34,920 bases of DNA from QQUD01 sp039029915 (GCA_039029915.1 JBCCFD010000023.1:1-34920), one strand, 5' to 3'. Positions 8,389-17,500 are shown, counted from the stretch's first letter. Notes: generated by a model not told the origin, from the sequence alone. A program made the numbers and translations.

Positions 8389-8430
8389 TAATCTGAATAT
8401 ATTCTTGATTCTGAATCAATCACAGATTTT
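8389..8430. other. Palindrome between ruvA and the sortase gene
   Basis: TTGATTC (8405-8411) and GAATCAA (8413-8419) form a perfect palindrome around one central base. AATCTG and CAGATT flank it, so a larger imperfect hairpin is possible, followed by TTTT. It could be a weak terminator for the ruv operon or an operator for the sortase gene. The rest of the 8276-8486 spacer shows nothing recognisable. Confidence 0.3.
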
Positions 8431-8486
8431 GGGACCATTGTAGGCATGGTGTGATTGGTTGTAAGGAAGTAGGGAGTCAACGGACC

Positions 8487-9308
8487 ATGATTTTTCGCAT
8501 CCAGAGATGGTATTTATCGGTTGTTCAACTATCACAGCGGCCAGTTTGTTTTATTTCTTTAGGCATTGCTGGTATTTTACTATTTTTAACTTTGCCAAAC
8601 GGCCGTTTGCATAGCCATTCAGTGCCAACTGCTCATGTGGCAATTTATAACGGGACGGCCGAATCCTTTGGCGTGATTGCCAAAGTGATTGTGCCTGATC
8701 TGCCTGAAAAGAAAGAATTACCAGCTGAAAGCGTGACGCTGAATCGAGCCAAACCATCAACATCATTGCCTGAGTGGCAACGGCCGTTGCCAGAAGAACC
8801 CTCAGCCCCGTTACTCAATGTGCGTCGCTTGCCTTTACCTGAAGTGACAAGCGGTACCTTAATCGTGCCGGCTTTGTCGTTGGAAGAACCGATTACCCGT
8901 GTGTTAGTCAGAAATGGCCGTTGGGATATTTCTGACTTAAATACCCAAGTCGGGCATCTTCAAACAACAGGCGAACGTCCCGGCGAAGGACTAGCCATGA
9001 CTTTTGTTGGGCACACCACATGGCCTGGCGACGGCCCGTTTGCCCATCTCAATCAGCTTCAGCACGGGCAGCAAATCATCTATCGATGGAATGGATATGA
9101 TTATATTTATGAAATTGATCAGATGCTGCACGTATTACCAACTCAAGTTGGCACCTTATATGAAGAAAATGGTGATGCGATTGTGTTAGCAACCTGCTCT
9201 GGCTGGAATTCGGAAGTGTCTCAATATGATACTCGCTTAGTAACCCGAGCGGTGCTTATCGAAAAGAGACCAGCGCCATCTCCCGCCCGATTAGCGATTA
9301 TTTCTTAG
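8487..9308 (+). CDS. Sortase-like transpeptidase, membrane-anchored
   Basis: From ATG 8487 the protein has 273 residues. A hydrophobic segment (VCFISLGIAGILLFLTLP, about 20-37) anchors it in the membrane, a Pro/Glu-rich linker follows, and the C-terminal half is a sortase domain. The catalytic triad is visible: His in FVGHTT (176), Cys in LATCSGW (237) and Arg in YDTRLV (250). Sortases join surface proteins to cell-wall or other amine acceptors; in Chloroflexota such genes are common although the envelope is atypical. I chose ATG 8487 over GTG 8451 because AGGGAG lies upstream at an acceptable if long distance. The next gene encodes a small secreted protein, but that protein has no LPXTG-type signal, so the substrate is unknown. 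Confidence 0.85.
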   Translation: MIFRIQRWYLSVVQLSQRPVCFISLGIAGILLFLTLPNGRLHSHSVPTAHVAIYNGTAESFGVIAKVIVPDLPEKKELPAESVTLNRAKPSTSLPEWQRPLPEEPSAPLLNVRRLPLPEVTSGTLIVPALSLEEPITRVLVRNGRWDISDLNTQVGHLQTTGERPGEGLAMTFVGHTTWPGDGPFAHLNQLQHGQQIIYRWNGYDYIYEIDQMLHVLPTQVGTLYEENGDAIVLATCSGWNSEVSQYDTRLVTRAVLIEKRPAPSPARLAIIS

Positions 9309-9579
9309 GGATCAGCGTGGGTGATATAGCGCGGTTCACCCCGCTCTGTCGCAGTAGAGGCAAGCTGCACTCTCCCGCTCATGTATAGACCATAACCAAA
9401 CTCTCATTATTTTGGAAATTGGCATAGCGGGATATTTATACCCCTGTTGATGGGTTGATTCTGATGGTATTCAGAGCATTCATCTCCGCTTCATTTTTGA
9501 CCAAACGTCCTTTTTATTTGAACCGTAAGACAAACCTAGTACCATGTTCATATATCAAGAGATTGTATTGGAGTCATAC

Positions 9580-9999
9580 ATGGGGAGCCAAAAACCGTAT
9601 CAGGTAGTTTTTGTTATTGTATTGTTATTATTTTTTGCATCGGCCGGCCGAACCTTTGCTCAAGATGAAAATCCGCCAGCAGAACCAACTGGTTTATTAG
9701 GGTCGTCCCCTTCAGAACCAGCGATACCAACTGTGGGAGCTCCTCCTGCAGAAGTGCCAGATTCAACGCCAGTTATCGAGCACCCACCTGAGAATGAATC
9801 ACAGCCTGGGACTGTGACCCATGGCGAGCAGCCAGAGACAAGCACAACAACTGATACAGTAGATGAACCGATCTCAACAAGCACGCCTGCGGAAAATGTA
9901 AGCGAACGGTCGTATTTAGCATCCTCAGCTGAGAAACAGCCTGTGATTTTGAGTCAACAGCAAAATGTTACGGTGAATAAGATGGATTTTATTCGGTAA
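9580..9999 (+). CDS. Small secreted Pro/Glu/Thr-rich protein
   Basis: Starting at ATG 9580 (GGAG eight bases upstream; ATG 9544 is the alternative), the 139-residue product has a clear signal peptide (hydrophobic VVFVIVLLLFFASAG, likely cleavage after RTFA). A low-complexity mature part follows, rich in Pro, Glu, Ser and Thr. There is no LPXTG motif, C-terminal membrane segment or recognisable domain, and the end (TVNKMDFIR) is abrupt. It may be a truncated remnant of a longer exported protein or a short surface linker protein. Its last 11 bases overlap the end of ribF on the other strand. The 271 bases upstream (9309-9579) show only a short hairpin near 9330-9347. Function unknown. Confidence 0.6.
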   Translation: MGSQKPYQVVFVIVLLLFFASAGRTFAQDENPPAEPTGLLGSSPSEPAIPTVGAPPAEVPDSTPVIEHPPENESQPGTVTHGEQPETSTTTDTVDEPISTSTPAENVSERSYLASSAEKQPVILSQQQNVTVNKMDFIR

Positions 10000-10933
10000 T
10001 TTTAGTAGCGAGGGACAGACGAATTTGATGCACGTCTTTATCAATTTGATTTTTTAACTCGGTCAAACCGTTAAATTTCATTTCTGGGCGGATAAACGCC
10101 ATAAATTGCAGACGCATTTCTTTTCCATAAATATCTTCATCAAAATCGAGTAGATGGGCTTCAACACGGACATCTTTGCCTTGTACGGTGGGCCGAACGC
10201 CCACATTGGTGGCGGCAATGTGCGTTTTGCCATTGACTGTTACCAGACTGGCATAGACACCATTCATTGGTAGCAGCTGTTCTTCCCACACGTCTAAATT
10301 GGCGGTTGGAAAGCCAATCGTACGCCCTCTTTGATCTCCCGGAACAACCTGCCCCACAAGCTGATATGGCCGTCCCAAACAAACCTTTACGTCGGCGACA
10401 TCCCCCTTGGATAAGCTTTCACGTATCCGGCTACTGCTCACAATTCGGTTGTTTAGCATGTACAGTTCGGAAGCTGATTCAACCGTAAAGCCTCGGATTT
10501 TGCCCAGCTTTCTGAGATACGGAACATCCCCTTCACGATTGTGCCCTAGAGCAAAGTCACCACCCCAAAGCTGTTTTAGATCCATCACTTCTATAAGCCG
10601 ATCAATAAATCCATCCGCTTTTGTGGTACGGACCGCCTCATCAAAAGGATGTGTAATTAAAAGATTGACGCCTAAGCTCCGTAAAATCTCAATGCGCTCA
10701 TCCAAGGTAGATAAGTAATATGGCCCTTTCAAATTCTTGACAACTCGTTTGGGATGAGGGAAAAAAGTTAGAACCGCCGCCTGTACGCCAGCCTCACGAG
10801 CTGCTTTAACCAGCTGTTTCAAAATGACCTGATGGCCTGCATGTACACCGTCAAAAGACCCAATAGCTAAAAATGTGGGTTTACGTTCGGTAATATCTGC
10901 TAACGTTTGAACATGAATAAATTCATTCGTCAT
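9989..10933 (-). CDS. ribF: Bifunctional riboflavin kinase / FAD synthetase
   Basis: RibF phosphorylates riboflavin to FMN and adenylylates FMN to FAD. The 314-residue protein has the N-terminal nucleotidyltransferase domain (about 1-180), with GSFDGVHAGH (26-35) and SSSRIR. The C-terminal flavokinase domain (about 185-305) has GRTIGFPTANL, NGVYA and NVGVRPT. It is the last gene of the nusA-to-ribF cluster; truB ends five bases upstream. The end overlaps the convergent secreted-protein gene by 11 bases, so no separate terminator fits between them. Confidence 0.96.
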   Translation of the reverse strand: MTNEFIHVQTLADITERKPTFLAIGSFDGVHAGHQVILKQLVKAAREAGVQAAVLTFFPHPKRVVKNLKGPYYLSTLDERIEILRSLGVNLLITHPFDEAVRTTKADGFIDRLIEVMDLKQLWGGDFALGHNREGDVPYLRKLGKIRGFTVESASELYMLNNRIVSSSRIRESLSKGDVADVKVCLGRPYQLVGQVVPGDQRGRTIGFPTANLDVWEEQLLPMNGVYASLVTVNGKTHIAATNVGVRPTVQGKDVRVEAHLLDFDEDIYGKEMRLQFMAFIRPEMKFNGLTELKNQIDKDVHQIRLSLATKITE

Positions 10934-10938
10934 AATTG

Positions 10939-11820
10939 CTACTCAGAATTCGGCGTGACTGGTGGAATCATTTTGTGTGCTTTCCACCTGTTTTCTTTTG
11001 ATATTGCAATACCCCAAAATTGATTGTTTGAAAATATCGCGGCCACTGTATCTAAGGGCCAAGGTTTATTCTGAGGTATTAAACGGCCGTTTAACAACGT
11101 TTCTGCCTCTTCTCGTGAGACATGAAGGCGGGGCAAATGATGAACGGCCGTTTCCATCGGCAAATAATGCCCTCCTATATTGTCAGACGTTAGGGCATCT
11201 AATGCAACTGAATTTTCTATGGTAAACGTCCCAACATTCGTCCGGCGCAGTTGGGTAATATGTCCTCCACAGCCTAGCAGTTCGCCCAAGTCATGAGCAA
11301 GTGACCGGATATAGGTGCCTGAGGAGACATTGGTGTTAATGATGAGGTTAGGAGCAGAATAGTCTACAATGGCAATCTCGTGGATCGTTACCTGACGTGG
11401 TTTTCGTTCAACTTCAATGCCTTGCCGGGCTAGCTTGTAGAGAGGTTGACCATCTTTTTTGATTGCCGAATACATCGGGGGAAGCTGCTCAATACGTCCT
11501 TGAAATTGGGCGAGGGCTTTTTGAATGTCAGGAAGCTGAATGTGGGTAAACGGCCGTTCTTGTACAATCTCCCCTTCGGCATCATACGAACCTGTTGTTT
11601 GGCCAAGCCGTATCGTGGCCGTGTAGCGTTTGGAATGGCCTACCAAATATTCAATTAGACGTGTCGCTCGTCCGATACAAAGCAGCATAACGCCGGAAGC
11701 AAGCGGATCAAGCGTGCCCGCATGGCCAATTTTGCGTATTTTTGTTAACCGACGAAGCCGGTTGACAACATCGTGCGAACTGATACCTGTTGGCTTATCA
11801 ATGTTAAATACGCCTTCCAT
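10939..11820 (-). CDS. truB: tRNA pseudouridine(55) synthase
   Basis: TruB makes pseudouridine 55 in the T-loop of tRNAs. The 293-residue protein begins GVFNIDKPTGISSHDVV. It has the catalytic Asp (D38) in HAGTLDPLASG, the KLARQGIEVER segment and the conserved SSGTYIRSLAHDLG motif. The C-terminal extension of about 70 residues is compatible with a small PUA-like domain. The start at ATG 11820 has only a weak ribosome binding site; the short distance (22 bases) to nrnA suggests coupling within the operon. Confidence 0.96.
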   Translation of the reverse strand: MEGVFNIDKPTGISSHDVVNRLRRLTKIRKIGHAGTLDPLASGVMLLCIGRATRLIEYLVGHSKRYTATIRLGQTTGSYDAEGEIVQERPFTHIQLPDIQKALAQFQGRIEQLPPMYSAIKKDGQPLYKLARQGIEVERKPRQVTIHEIAIVDYSAPNLIINTNVSSGTYIRSLAHDLGELLGCGGHITQLRRTNVGTFTIENSVALDALTSDNIGGHYLPMETAVHHLPRLHVSREEAETLLNGRLIPQNKPWPLDTVAAIFSNNQFWGIAISKENRWKAHKMIPPVTPNSE

Positions 11821-11842
11821 ATGCTTAGGAACTGAATGAAAT

Positions 11843-12814
11843 TTAGAGAGAAACGGCCATTTTTTGCCGACGTAACGCGTTTAAAGTGACTTCGCGCACC
11901 TTTGCTTCAGCAATATCAAGTGGCCCATCAATGGAACAGCCCGATGCCAGAGGGTGCCCACCTCCACCAAGCTCGGTGGCAATCGTTGAGACATCAAACG
12001 GTTGTCGACACCGGAATCCCACTCGAACAGAGCCATCTGGCAACTCCAGAATCGCTGCGCCCATGTGGGCAATATCAATATCCGCTAAAATGTTGACCAA
12101 TCCATTGGTGCCTGAGCCGACAAAGCCAATATCTCCCTGCTCATCTTGACTGATCGTAGTCCAAATAAACCCTTCTTCAATTTTCATGTTGGCAAGCCCA
12201 ATTTGCCACAGTTGGACTGTGGTCAAAGGCTTCACATTGAGTGCTTGCATCGTGACAAAGGCTAAGTCAGCCCCTGCCTCAATGAGCTGGCTGGCTACAT
12301 TGAGCGTGTTGGCCGTGACACCTGCAGTTCGAAAACCAAGCGTGTCTGTAACCAAACCGGTTAATAAACTCAGCGCAATCTTTTCAGAAAGCTGAATGCC
12401 AAACGCTTGAAAAAGGTCAAACAGAATTTCAGTAGTAGATGTTGCCTCAGGTTTAACAATGTTGACATCACCAAACATCGTATTGGTTACATGATGATCG
12501 ATGTTAAGGATGGCTGGTTTATGGATTAAATTGCGATAGGCGTCACCCATCCGTAACTCGTCGCCACAGTCCACAGCAATCAACAAATCATATGGTTCTG
12601 GTGCTGGTTCTTTCTCAACCTGATTGGTTTGGGGTAAATAGCTAAAGCGTTCTGGCACGCCGTCATCACATACGAGGTGGGGTGTTTTGCCTAGCTGAAT
12701 GAGAGCTTGCCCAACGGCCGTTAATGAGCCAATTGCATCTCCATCGGGGCCAATATGAGTAATCACAATAATTTGATTTGCGTTTTCGATGCGTCGGAGA
12801 ATTTCGTTATTCAT
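11843..12814 (-). CDS. nrnA: DHH-family phosphoesterase NrnA (nanoRNase / pAp phosphatase)
   Basis: NrnA-type DHH/DHHA1 enzymes degrade very short RNAs and dephosphorylate pAp. The 323-residue protein has the metal-binding motifs THIGPDGDAIGS (H20, D24, D26), VDCGD (D82) and the DHH-like NIDHHVTN (D106, H107, H108). The C-terminal DHHA1 domain contains the glycine-rich GGGGHPLASG. Its place between rbfA and truB is the usual one in Gram-positive bacteria and Chloroflexota. It starts 16 bases after the rbfA stop with no evident ribosome binding site. Confidence 0.92.
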   Translation of the reverse strand: MNNEILRRIENANQIIVITHIGPDGDAIGSLTAVGQALIQLGKTPHLVCDDGVPERFSYLPQTNQVEKEPAPEPYDLLIAVDCGDELRMGDAYRNLIHKPAILNIDHHVTNTMFGDVNIVKPEATSTTEILFDLFQAFGIQLSEKIALSLLTGLVTDTLGFRTAGVTANTLNVASQLIEAGADLAFVTMQALNVKPLTTVQLWQIGLANMKIEEGFIWTTISQDEQGDIGFVGSGTNGLVNILADIDIAHMGAAILELPDGSVRVGFRCRQPFDVSTIATELGGGGHPLASGCSIDGPLDIAEAKVREVTLNALRRQKMAVSL

Positions 12815-12830
12815 AGCAGTGCTTATTTTA

Positions 12831-13205
12831 TTAAGTTGTTGAGGGATTTTCTTCTTCTGGCGGAGGAATATCTAAGCCATCTAAAATGGTGCGTACTTCT
12901 TCGGCATTAGCTAAGGTTGGATCCCAGTGAAAATGAAGCTGAGGGGTACTTCGTCCGGGAAGCTGCTTAGACAACTCCCGCTTTAAGTACCCACCTGCTT
13001 TGCGAAGGGCCACCATGACCTCTTTTTGCCGAGTCTCATCAGCGAGCGCGTTGATATAAATGTCAGCATGCTCCAATTCTCGATCAATGTCCACTTTGGT
13101 GACTGAAAGATCTTTCAGTCTTGGATCATTTAAATCGCGACGAATTAACTCGCTGATGAGCCGATGAACTTGGTCGGCAGTTCTTTTTTGCCGGATTTTG
13201 CTCAC
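12831..13205 (-). CDS. rbfA: Ribosome-binding factor A
   Basis: RbfA assists late maturation of the 30S subunit. I start it at GTG 13205, which overlaps the infB stop codon in GTGA. This gives 124 residues beginning SKIRQKRTADQVHRLISELI, the normal family N-terminus; the longer frame to 13265 adds 20 residues that only read through infB. The core DPRLKDLSVTKVDID and the closing region HFHWDPTL match the KH-like RbfA fold. The overlap implies coupled translation with infB. Confidence 0.93.
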   Translation of the reverse strand: MSKIRQKRTADQVHRLISELIRRDLNDPRLKDLSVTKVDIDRELEHADIYINALADETRQKEVMVALRKAGGYLKRELSKQLPGRSTPQLHFHWDPTLANAEEVRTILDGLDIPPPEEENPSTT

Positions 13206-14998
13206 TGCTCGACCCGCTGGGTGACAAAGAATTCGACGATGTCGCCTTCCTTGAAGTTGTTCCAATTGTCGGCACTGACACCAAATTCAAATCCTGTACG
13301 CACCTCACGAACATTATCTTGCAAATGTTTGAGGCTGCCGACGTTCCCTTCGTGGAGCAGTTTGCCATCACGAATAACCCGCAGCTTAGCGTTACGTCGG
13401 GCTTCGCCGGTGCGCATAAAGCTACCTGCCACTTGGCCTACGTTACGAATCTTAAAGACTTGGCGTACCTCAGCGCGTCCAATCAACACGTTTTCATAAA
13501 CAGGCGAAAGCATCCCTTTCATTGCCTTTTCCACATCTTCAAACAGCTTATAGATGATGTTGTAGGTATTAATGTCAACCTGTGCGCTGTTCGCGGCGGC
13601 CGAGGCGATGGGGTCTGTATCGACATTGAAGCCTAAGATGACGGCCTGCGATGCTGAAGCAAAGTTAACATCGCTTTCGCTAATGTTGCCCGTGCCGGAT
13701 AGTAAAATGTTGAGAGAAACTTCTTCGTTGCTTTCACTAATTTTCTCAAGCGAGGTGATGATTGGTTCAAGAGAGCCTTGCACGTCAGCACGCACAATCA
13801 AGTTCAATGTTTTGGCGTTGCCCGCTTGTAGATTTTTGAAGAAATCGTCTAGTGAGACGGTGCGAGATGCCGATTGGAGGCTGTCTATATCGCGATTGGC
13901 AACTATCTTGCGCGCCTCTTTTTCGCTTTTTACAACTTCAAACTGGTCGCCTGCTTCAGGTGTGCCGTTTAAACCTGACACTGAAACGGGGGTTGATGGG
14001 CCAGCCGATTTTACTCTTTTACCGTGATGGTCGAACATCGCTTTGATACGGCCGTAATGTTCACCCACCAGCAAAGTGTCTCCTACCTTGAGGGTCCCGT
14101 TTTGCACGAGTACCGTGGCCGTCACACCACGCCCTCTTTCAATCTTTGATTCCAAGATTGTGCCAGATGGCGAGGCGTCTGGATTCGCGCGTGGGTTCAT
14201 GTCCTCAGTCACAAGCAATATCGCTTCCAGCAGTTCATCAATGCCTAGCTTTTCCTTAGAAGAAACCTCAATCATCAGCGTATCGCCATCCCATTCATCG
14301 GGGACAAGGTTAAGTTCACTTAGCTGCTGACGGACCTGATTTGGATTTGCTGTTGCGAGGTCAATTTTGGTAATTGCGACAATAATTTGAACGCTTGCCG
14401 CCCGCGCATGGTCTAATGCTTCGCGCGTTTGCGGCATAACACCATCATCAGCAGCAACAACCAAAATTGCAATATCGGTTGCCTGCGCACCTCGAGCGCG
14501 CATGGCGGTAAACGCCGCGTGGCCCGGTGTGTCGAGGAAGGTGATTTTTGACCCTTCATGCTCTGCTTGATAAGCACCAATATGCTGAGTAATACCACCT
14601 GCTTCACCATCGACAACGTTTGCTTGTCGGAAAACATCAAGTAGCGATGTTTTGCCATGATCAACATGGCCCAGCATTGTAATAACCGGCGGACGAGATG
14701 CTAAATCTTTTTCTCGCTCTCCAGCTAAGACTTGTCGCCAAACCGGTTTGTTGGTGATATCTTCAGCTTCAATTTTAGCTTGTTCAGCTTCAATTTCAGC
14801 AGTTGATCGAATTTCGAACCCCATTTCTTCAGCAACAATAGCGGCCGTATCAAAATCAATGTCCTGATTGATATTGGCCATGATGCCGTTGCTCATCAAC
14901 TCTTTGATGATGTTGATGGGGCTTACATCCATACGCTCAGATAATTCGCGTACTGTTATAAAATCGGGTATTTCAATAATTTCTTTGGTTTTTGCCAT
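13202..14998 (-). CDS. infB: Translation initiation factor IF-2
   Basis: IF-2 is the GTPase that places initiator tRNA on the 30S subunit. From ATG 14998 it is 598 residues: an IF2-N domain directly at the start (ITVRELSERMDVSPINIIKEL) and no long variable N-terminal extension. The G-domain has GHVDHGKT (110-117), DTPGH (156-160) and TKID (210-213), and domains II to IV end FKEGDIVEFF. TTG 15028 would add ten residues; I prefer the ATG because the family normally begins with a short basic stretch, MAKTKEI. The compact form resembles IF-2 of Thermus. The gene ends inside the rbfA start. Confidence 0.97.
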   Translation of the reverse strand: MAKTKEIIEIPDFITVRELSERMDVSPINIIKELMSNGIMANINQDIDFDTAAIVAEEMGFEIRSTAEIEAEQAKIEAEDITNKPVWRQVLAGEREKDLASRPPVITMLGHVDHGKTSLLDVFRQANVVDGEAGGITQHIGAYQAEHEGSKITFLDTPGHAAFTAMRARGAQATDIAILVVAADDGVMPQTREALDHARAASVQIIVAITKIDLATANPNQVRQQLSELNLVPDEWDGDTLMIEVSSKEKLGIDELLEAILLVTEDMNPRANPDASPSGTILESKIERGRGVTATVLVQNGTLKVGDTLLVGEHYGRIKAMFDHHGKRVKSAGPSTPVSVSGLNGTPEAGDQFEVVKSEKEARKIVANRDIDSLQSASRTVSLDDFFKNLQAGNAKTLNLIVRADVQGSLEPIITSLEKISESNEEVSLNILLSGTGNISESDVNFASASQAVILGFNVDTDPIASAAANSAQVDINTYNIIYKLFEDVEKAMKGMLSPVYENVLIGRAEVRQVFKIRNVGQVAGSFMRTGEARRNAKLRVIRDGKLLHEGNVGSLKHLQDNVREVRTGFEFGVSADNWNNFKEGDIVEFFVTQRVEQ

Positions 14999-15081
14999 AC
15001 CTCTATCTTTCCCTGATAACTTTTCCAATCATAAGATGTTCAAGCTGTAAAACAAGAACATCTTTGTCGAGTGGCAAAAGC

Positions 15082-15390
15082 TCAGGTTGATTCAACGAGA
15101 TTTGTCACTCGACTCGGTTTTTGTTCCCATACGGCCGCTTTTTCTTCTGCTGAAATTTCCGCTTTTAGGGCTTGATTCAGCAAGTGAGAAGAAGCGATTC
15201 TTTCCCAACATTTAATTTTGTTACAAACATACGCCCCACGGCCGTTTCTCTTTCCTGTCAAATCGACAGCTACTTCACCCTCTGGTGTTCTCACAATCCT
15301 GATGAGCTGGCGTTTGTCTGTTTTTTCACGGCAAGCGATGCAGGTGCGTTGTGGGCTATGTTTTTTTCGACTCTGGCTTTTCTTTGCCAT
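15082..15390 (-). CDS. rnpM: YlxR/RnpM family protein (RNase P modulator)
   Basis: This 102-residue basic protein has the YlxR signature PQRTCIACR near the N-terminus, followed by KRNGRGAYVC. In Bacillus the family member has been described as a modulator of RNase P; it is nearly always encoded between nusA and infB, as here. It begins two bases after the nusA stop codon, so it is surely co-transcribed with nusA. A C-terminal tail of about 25 residues goes beyond the core. Confidence 0.93.
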   Translation of the reverse strand: MAKKSQSRKKHSPQRTCIACREKTDKRQLIRIVRTPEGEVAVDLTGKRNGRGAYVCNKIKCWERIASSHLLNQALKAEISAEEKAAVWEQKPSRVTNLVEST

Positions 15391-15392
15391 TT

Positions 15393-17360
15393 TTAGAAGT
15401 CGTCAAATTCGTCAATATCAACATCTTTCCATGTCTGACGACCGCGTGATCCTTTACGTTGCCTCTTCACAATGACTTCGCCAGACTCCTCGTCCATAAC
15501 GAGCTGCTTGCCTTTGCGGCCTTTACCTTTCTTGTCATCAACAGCAGGCTCTCTGGTAGGACGGGCGATAACCACATTTTTCTTCTTGGTGGTTTTCTTG
15601 GCGACAGGCTTGACTGGTTTAGGGGCAACCTCAACCAGCGATTTGGTGAGATCATCCAGAACATCTGCTGGTTCTTCAGCAGCCGTTTCAACCTCAGCAA
15701 CCGCTTCTTCAGCGACGGGTTCAGCAACTTCTTCTTCAACCGCTTCGGCAACTTCTTCAACGGCCGTTTCAACCTCAGCAACCGCTTCTTCAGCGACGGA
15801 TTCAGCAACTTCTTCTTCAACCGCTTCGGCAACTTCTTCAACGGGTACTGGTTCTGGAACAACACGGTTTGACATGTATTCATCCACATGTTCTTTTAGT
15901 GTTATTAGCCCAGCTTCCCCAAAGCCACGGAAGTTAAGAATGACCTCTTCATTTAAGGTGAGCTGATAAAGAACATCACCTACAGTTTCAATTTCATTGT
16001 CCAAGAGAAGGTTATGAACGCGCCCCGGTAAATCAAGCTCATCGATGTGGAGCTCCCAAGTGTCAGCCGGCACAGATTTACGGGCTTCTGCTTGCTGGGT
16101 GCGAATTGCTTCATGCTCTTCAGCGCGAGAGGCGATGATGCGCCCTTCAACGTTGCCCACGAGCTGGTCTAATGTTCGGTAATCTTCAGACGTAATTGGA
16201 CGTGACGCATCTTTCTTGGCCAGAATTTGCTCAACGGCCGTTATTAACTCCTGATTTTCTCGAACAGAGTCCGACACGGCTGGATGATCGATATTGCTCA
16301 ATGAATCACGCGCCGCTTCGGTTAGGCTCTTAATATCAATTCGCCAGCCGGTTAGTTTCGCTGCCAAACGAGCATTTTGCCCTTCGCGACCAATGGCTAA
16401 AGACAGTTGATCATCAGGCACGATCACAACGGCCGTTTTGCCGTCAACGGGGTGTTCTTCCAAAAAGACGTGTGAGACGCGGGCCGGGCTAAGCGCCTTG
16501 GCAATAAAGGTGTGTTGATTAGAATCCCATTCGATGACATCGATCTTTTCATCATTGAGCTCGCGGACAATGCTTTGAATCCGCACACCGCGCATACCGA
16601 CACAGGCCCCAACGGGGTCAACCCCAGGTTGCAGCGCTAATACGGCCACCTTTGACCGCTGGCCAGCTTCTCGGGCGATACTTTTGATTTCAACCTGCCC
16701 GTTGTAAATTTCGGGGACTTCTAGCTCTAGTAAACGACGCAAGAGGTTGCGATGGTTACGGCTGACATAAATTTGAGGTCCGCGATTGGTGCGTCGGACT
16801 TCCAAAACATAAACGCGAATTTTATCGTGAGGGCGATACCGCTCTCCTTGCACCTGTTGGCTTTTGGGAAGGGTGGCTTCAGTGCGGCCAAGACCAATCG
16901 TGATGTGCTGCCCGCTTACACTTTGAACGGTTCCGTTCACCAATTCTGCTTCGCGCCCCGAGAAATCTTCAAATAGCTGATCTCGCTCAGCTTCACGAAC
17001 GCGCTGCAAGAGCACTTGCTTTGCAGTTTGGGCGGCAATACGGCCAAAGGCTGGTGTGGTACTGTCAATCATGACGAGATCACCGTATTCAGCATCGGAG
17101 TAGCCCTGACGGACCGCTTCATCAAGCATCACTTCGGTGCGATTGTCGATGATGCTATCGACCACCTCTTTTTCAGTGTAAATCGTGGGTTCGCCTGTGC
17201 GTGGGTCAATGTCAGCAGACACTTTTTGCATACTGCTCACGTTGTTGTCACGGCGATAAGCGGATACCAAAGCCGTCTTCAAGGCTTCAAAGACATCCTC
17301 TTTGGGGAGCCCTCTTGATTCACAAATTTCGTTAAACGCTAAAATAAATTCGCTTTTCAT
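15393..17360 (-). CDS. nusA: Transcription termination/antitermination factor NusA with an acidic C-terminal tail
   Basis: NusA binds RNA polymerase and controls pausing, termination and antitermination. The 655-residue protein has the N-terminal RNAP-binding domain (1-130), an S1 domain (about 138-205) and two KH domains with their loops VGMRGVR (254-260) and IGREGQN (323-329). A helix-hairpin-helix-type C-terminal domain (about 435-495) follows. An unusual tail of about 155 residues comes next: an acidic Glu/Ala/Val part with an exact 27-residue duplication, then a Lys-rich part, ending DVDIDEFDDF. NusA proteins are usually 350-500 residues, so the tail is an addition. rimP, the common upstream neighbour, is absent. 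Two hairpins precede the gene and may control it. Confidence 0.96.
   Translation of the reverse strand: MKSEFILAFNEICESRGLPKEDVFEALKTALVSAYRRDNNVSSMQKVSADIDPRTGEPTIYTEKEVVDSIIDNRTEVMLDEAVRQGYSDAEYGDLVMIDSTTPAFGRIAAQTAKQVLLQRVREAERDQLFEDFSGREAELVNGTVQSVSGQHITIGLGRTEATLPKSQQVQGERYRPHDKIRVYVLEVRRTNRGPQIYVSRNHRNLLRRLLELEVPEIYNGQVEIKSIAREAGQRSKVAVLALQPGVDPVGACVGMRGVRIQSIVRELNDEKIDVIEWDSNQHTFIAKALSPARVSHVFLEEHPVDGKTAVVIVPDDQLSLAIGREGQNARLAAKLTGWRIDIKSLTEAARDSLSNIDHPAVSDSVRENQELITAVEQILAKKDASRPITSEDYRTLDQLVGNVEGRIIASRAEEHEAIRTQQAEARKSVPADTWELHIDELDLPGRVHNLLLDNEIETVGDVLYQLTLNEEVILNFRGFGEAGLITLKEHVDEYMSNRVVPEPVPVEEVAEAVEEEVAESVAEEAVAEVETAVEEVAEAVEEEVAEPVAEEAVAEVETAAEEPADVLDDLTKSLVEVAPKPVKPVAKKTTKKKNVVIARPTREPAVDDKKGKGRKGKQLVMDEESGEVIVKRQRKGSRGRQTWKDVDIDEFDDF
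15682..15843. repeat. Tandem 81-bp direct repeat in the 3' part of nusA
   Basis: Two copies of an 81-base unit (15682-15762 and 15763-15843) differ at only a base or two in my reading. They encode a 27-residue acidic unit starting VEEVAEAVEEEVAE, differing as AES versus AEP. Such recent in-frame duplication suggests the tail length varies between strains. The boundary between the units holds one ACGGCCGT palindrome. Confidence 0.85.
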
Positions 17361-17470
17361 CTTTTCATATAATCCTGTTTATGACAGTCTCATCGGGTGA
17401 GATTCTGTTTGACAGAGTTCGATTGGCAATTGCCGGTAGAGAATTAGCTTTCGTCCGAAAGCTCAAATAA

Positions 17471-17500
17471 AAAACAAAAAAAGTGGGGGGCGCCCACTTT
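17471..17500 (-). terminator. Rho-independent terminator or attenuator upstream of nusA
   Basis: AAAGTGGG (17480-17487) pairs with CCCACTTT (17493-17500). On the minus strand the stem is followed directly by TTTTTTTGTTTT. It lies downstream of the HAD hydrolase gene and about 110 bases before nusA. It can end the HAD transcript, or act as an attenuator if the nusA promoter lies further upstream. Confidence 0.7.

Noticed and set aside
9309..9579. Possible tRNA or small RNA suggested by GGTTCACCCC near 9335
   Set aside because: No acceptor stem, anticodon arm or T-arm can be assembled around it; it is only a short local hairpin.
12831..13265. A longer rbfA beginning at 13265
   Set aside because: The extra 20 residues only read through the end of infB in another frame; GTG 13205 gives the normal RbfA N-terminus and a coupled overlap.
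15459..15966. Long plus-strand frames opposite the 3' part of nusA (Phe/Asn- and Ser/Ala-rich)
   Set aside because: They are low-complexity mirror images of the acidic 81-base repeat in nusA and have no independent support.
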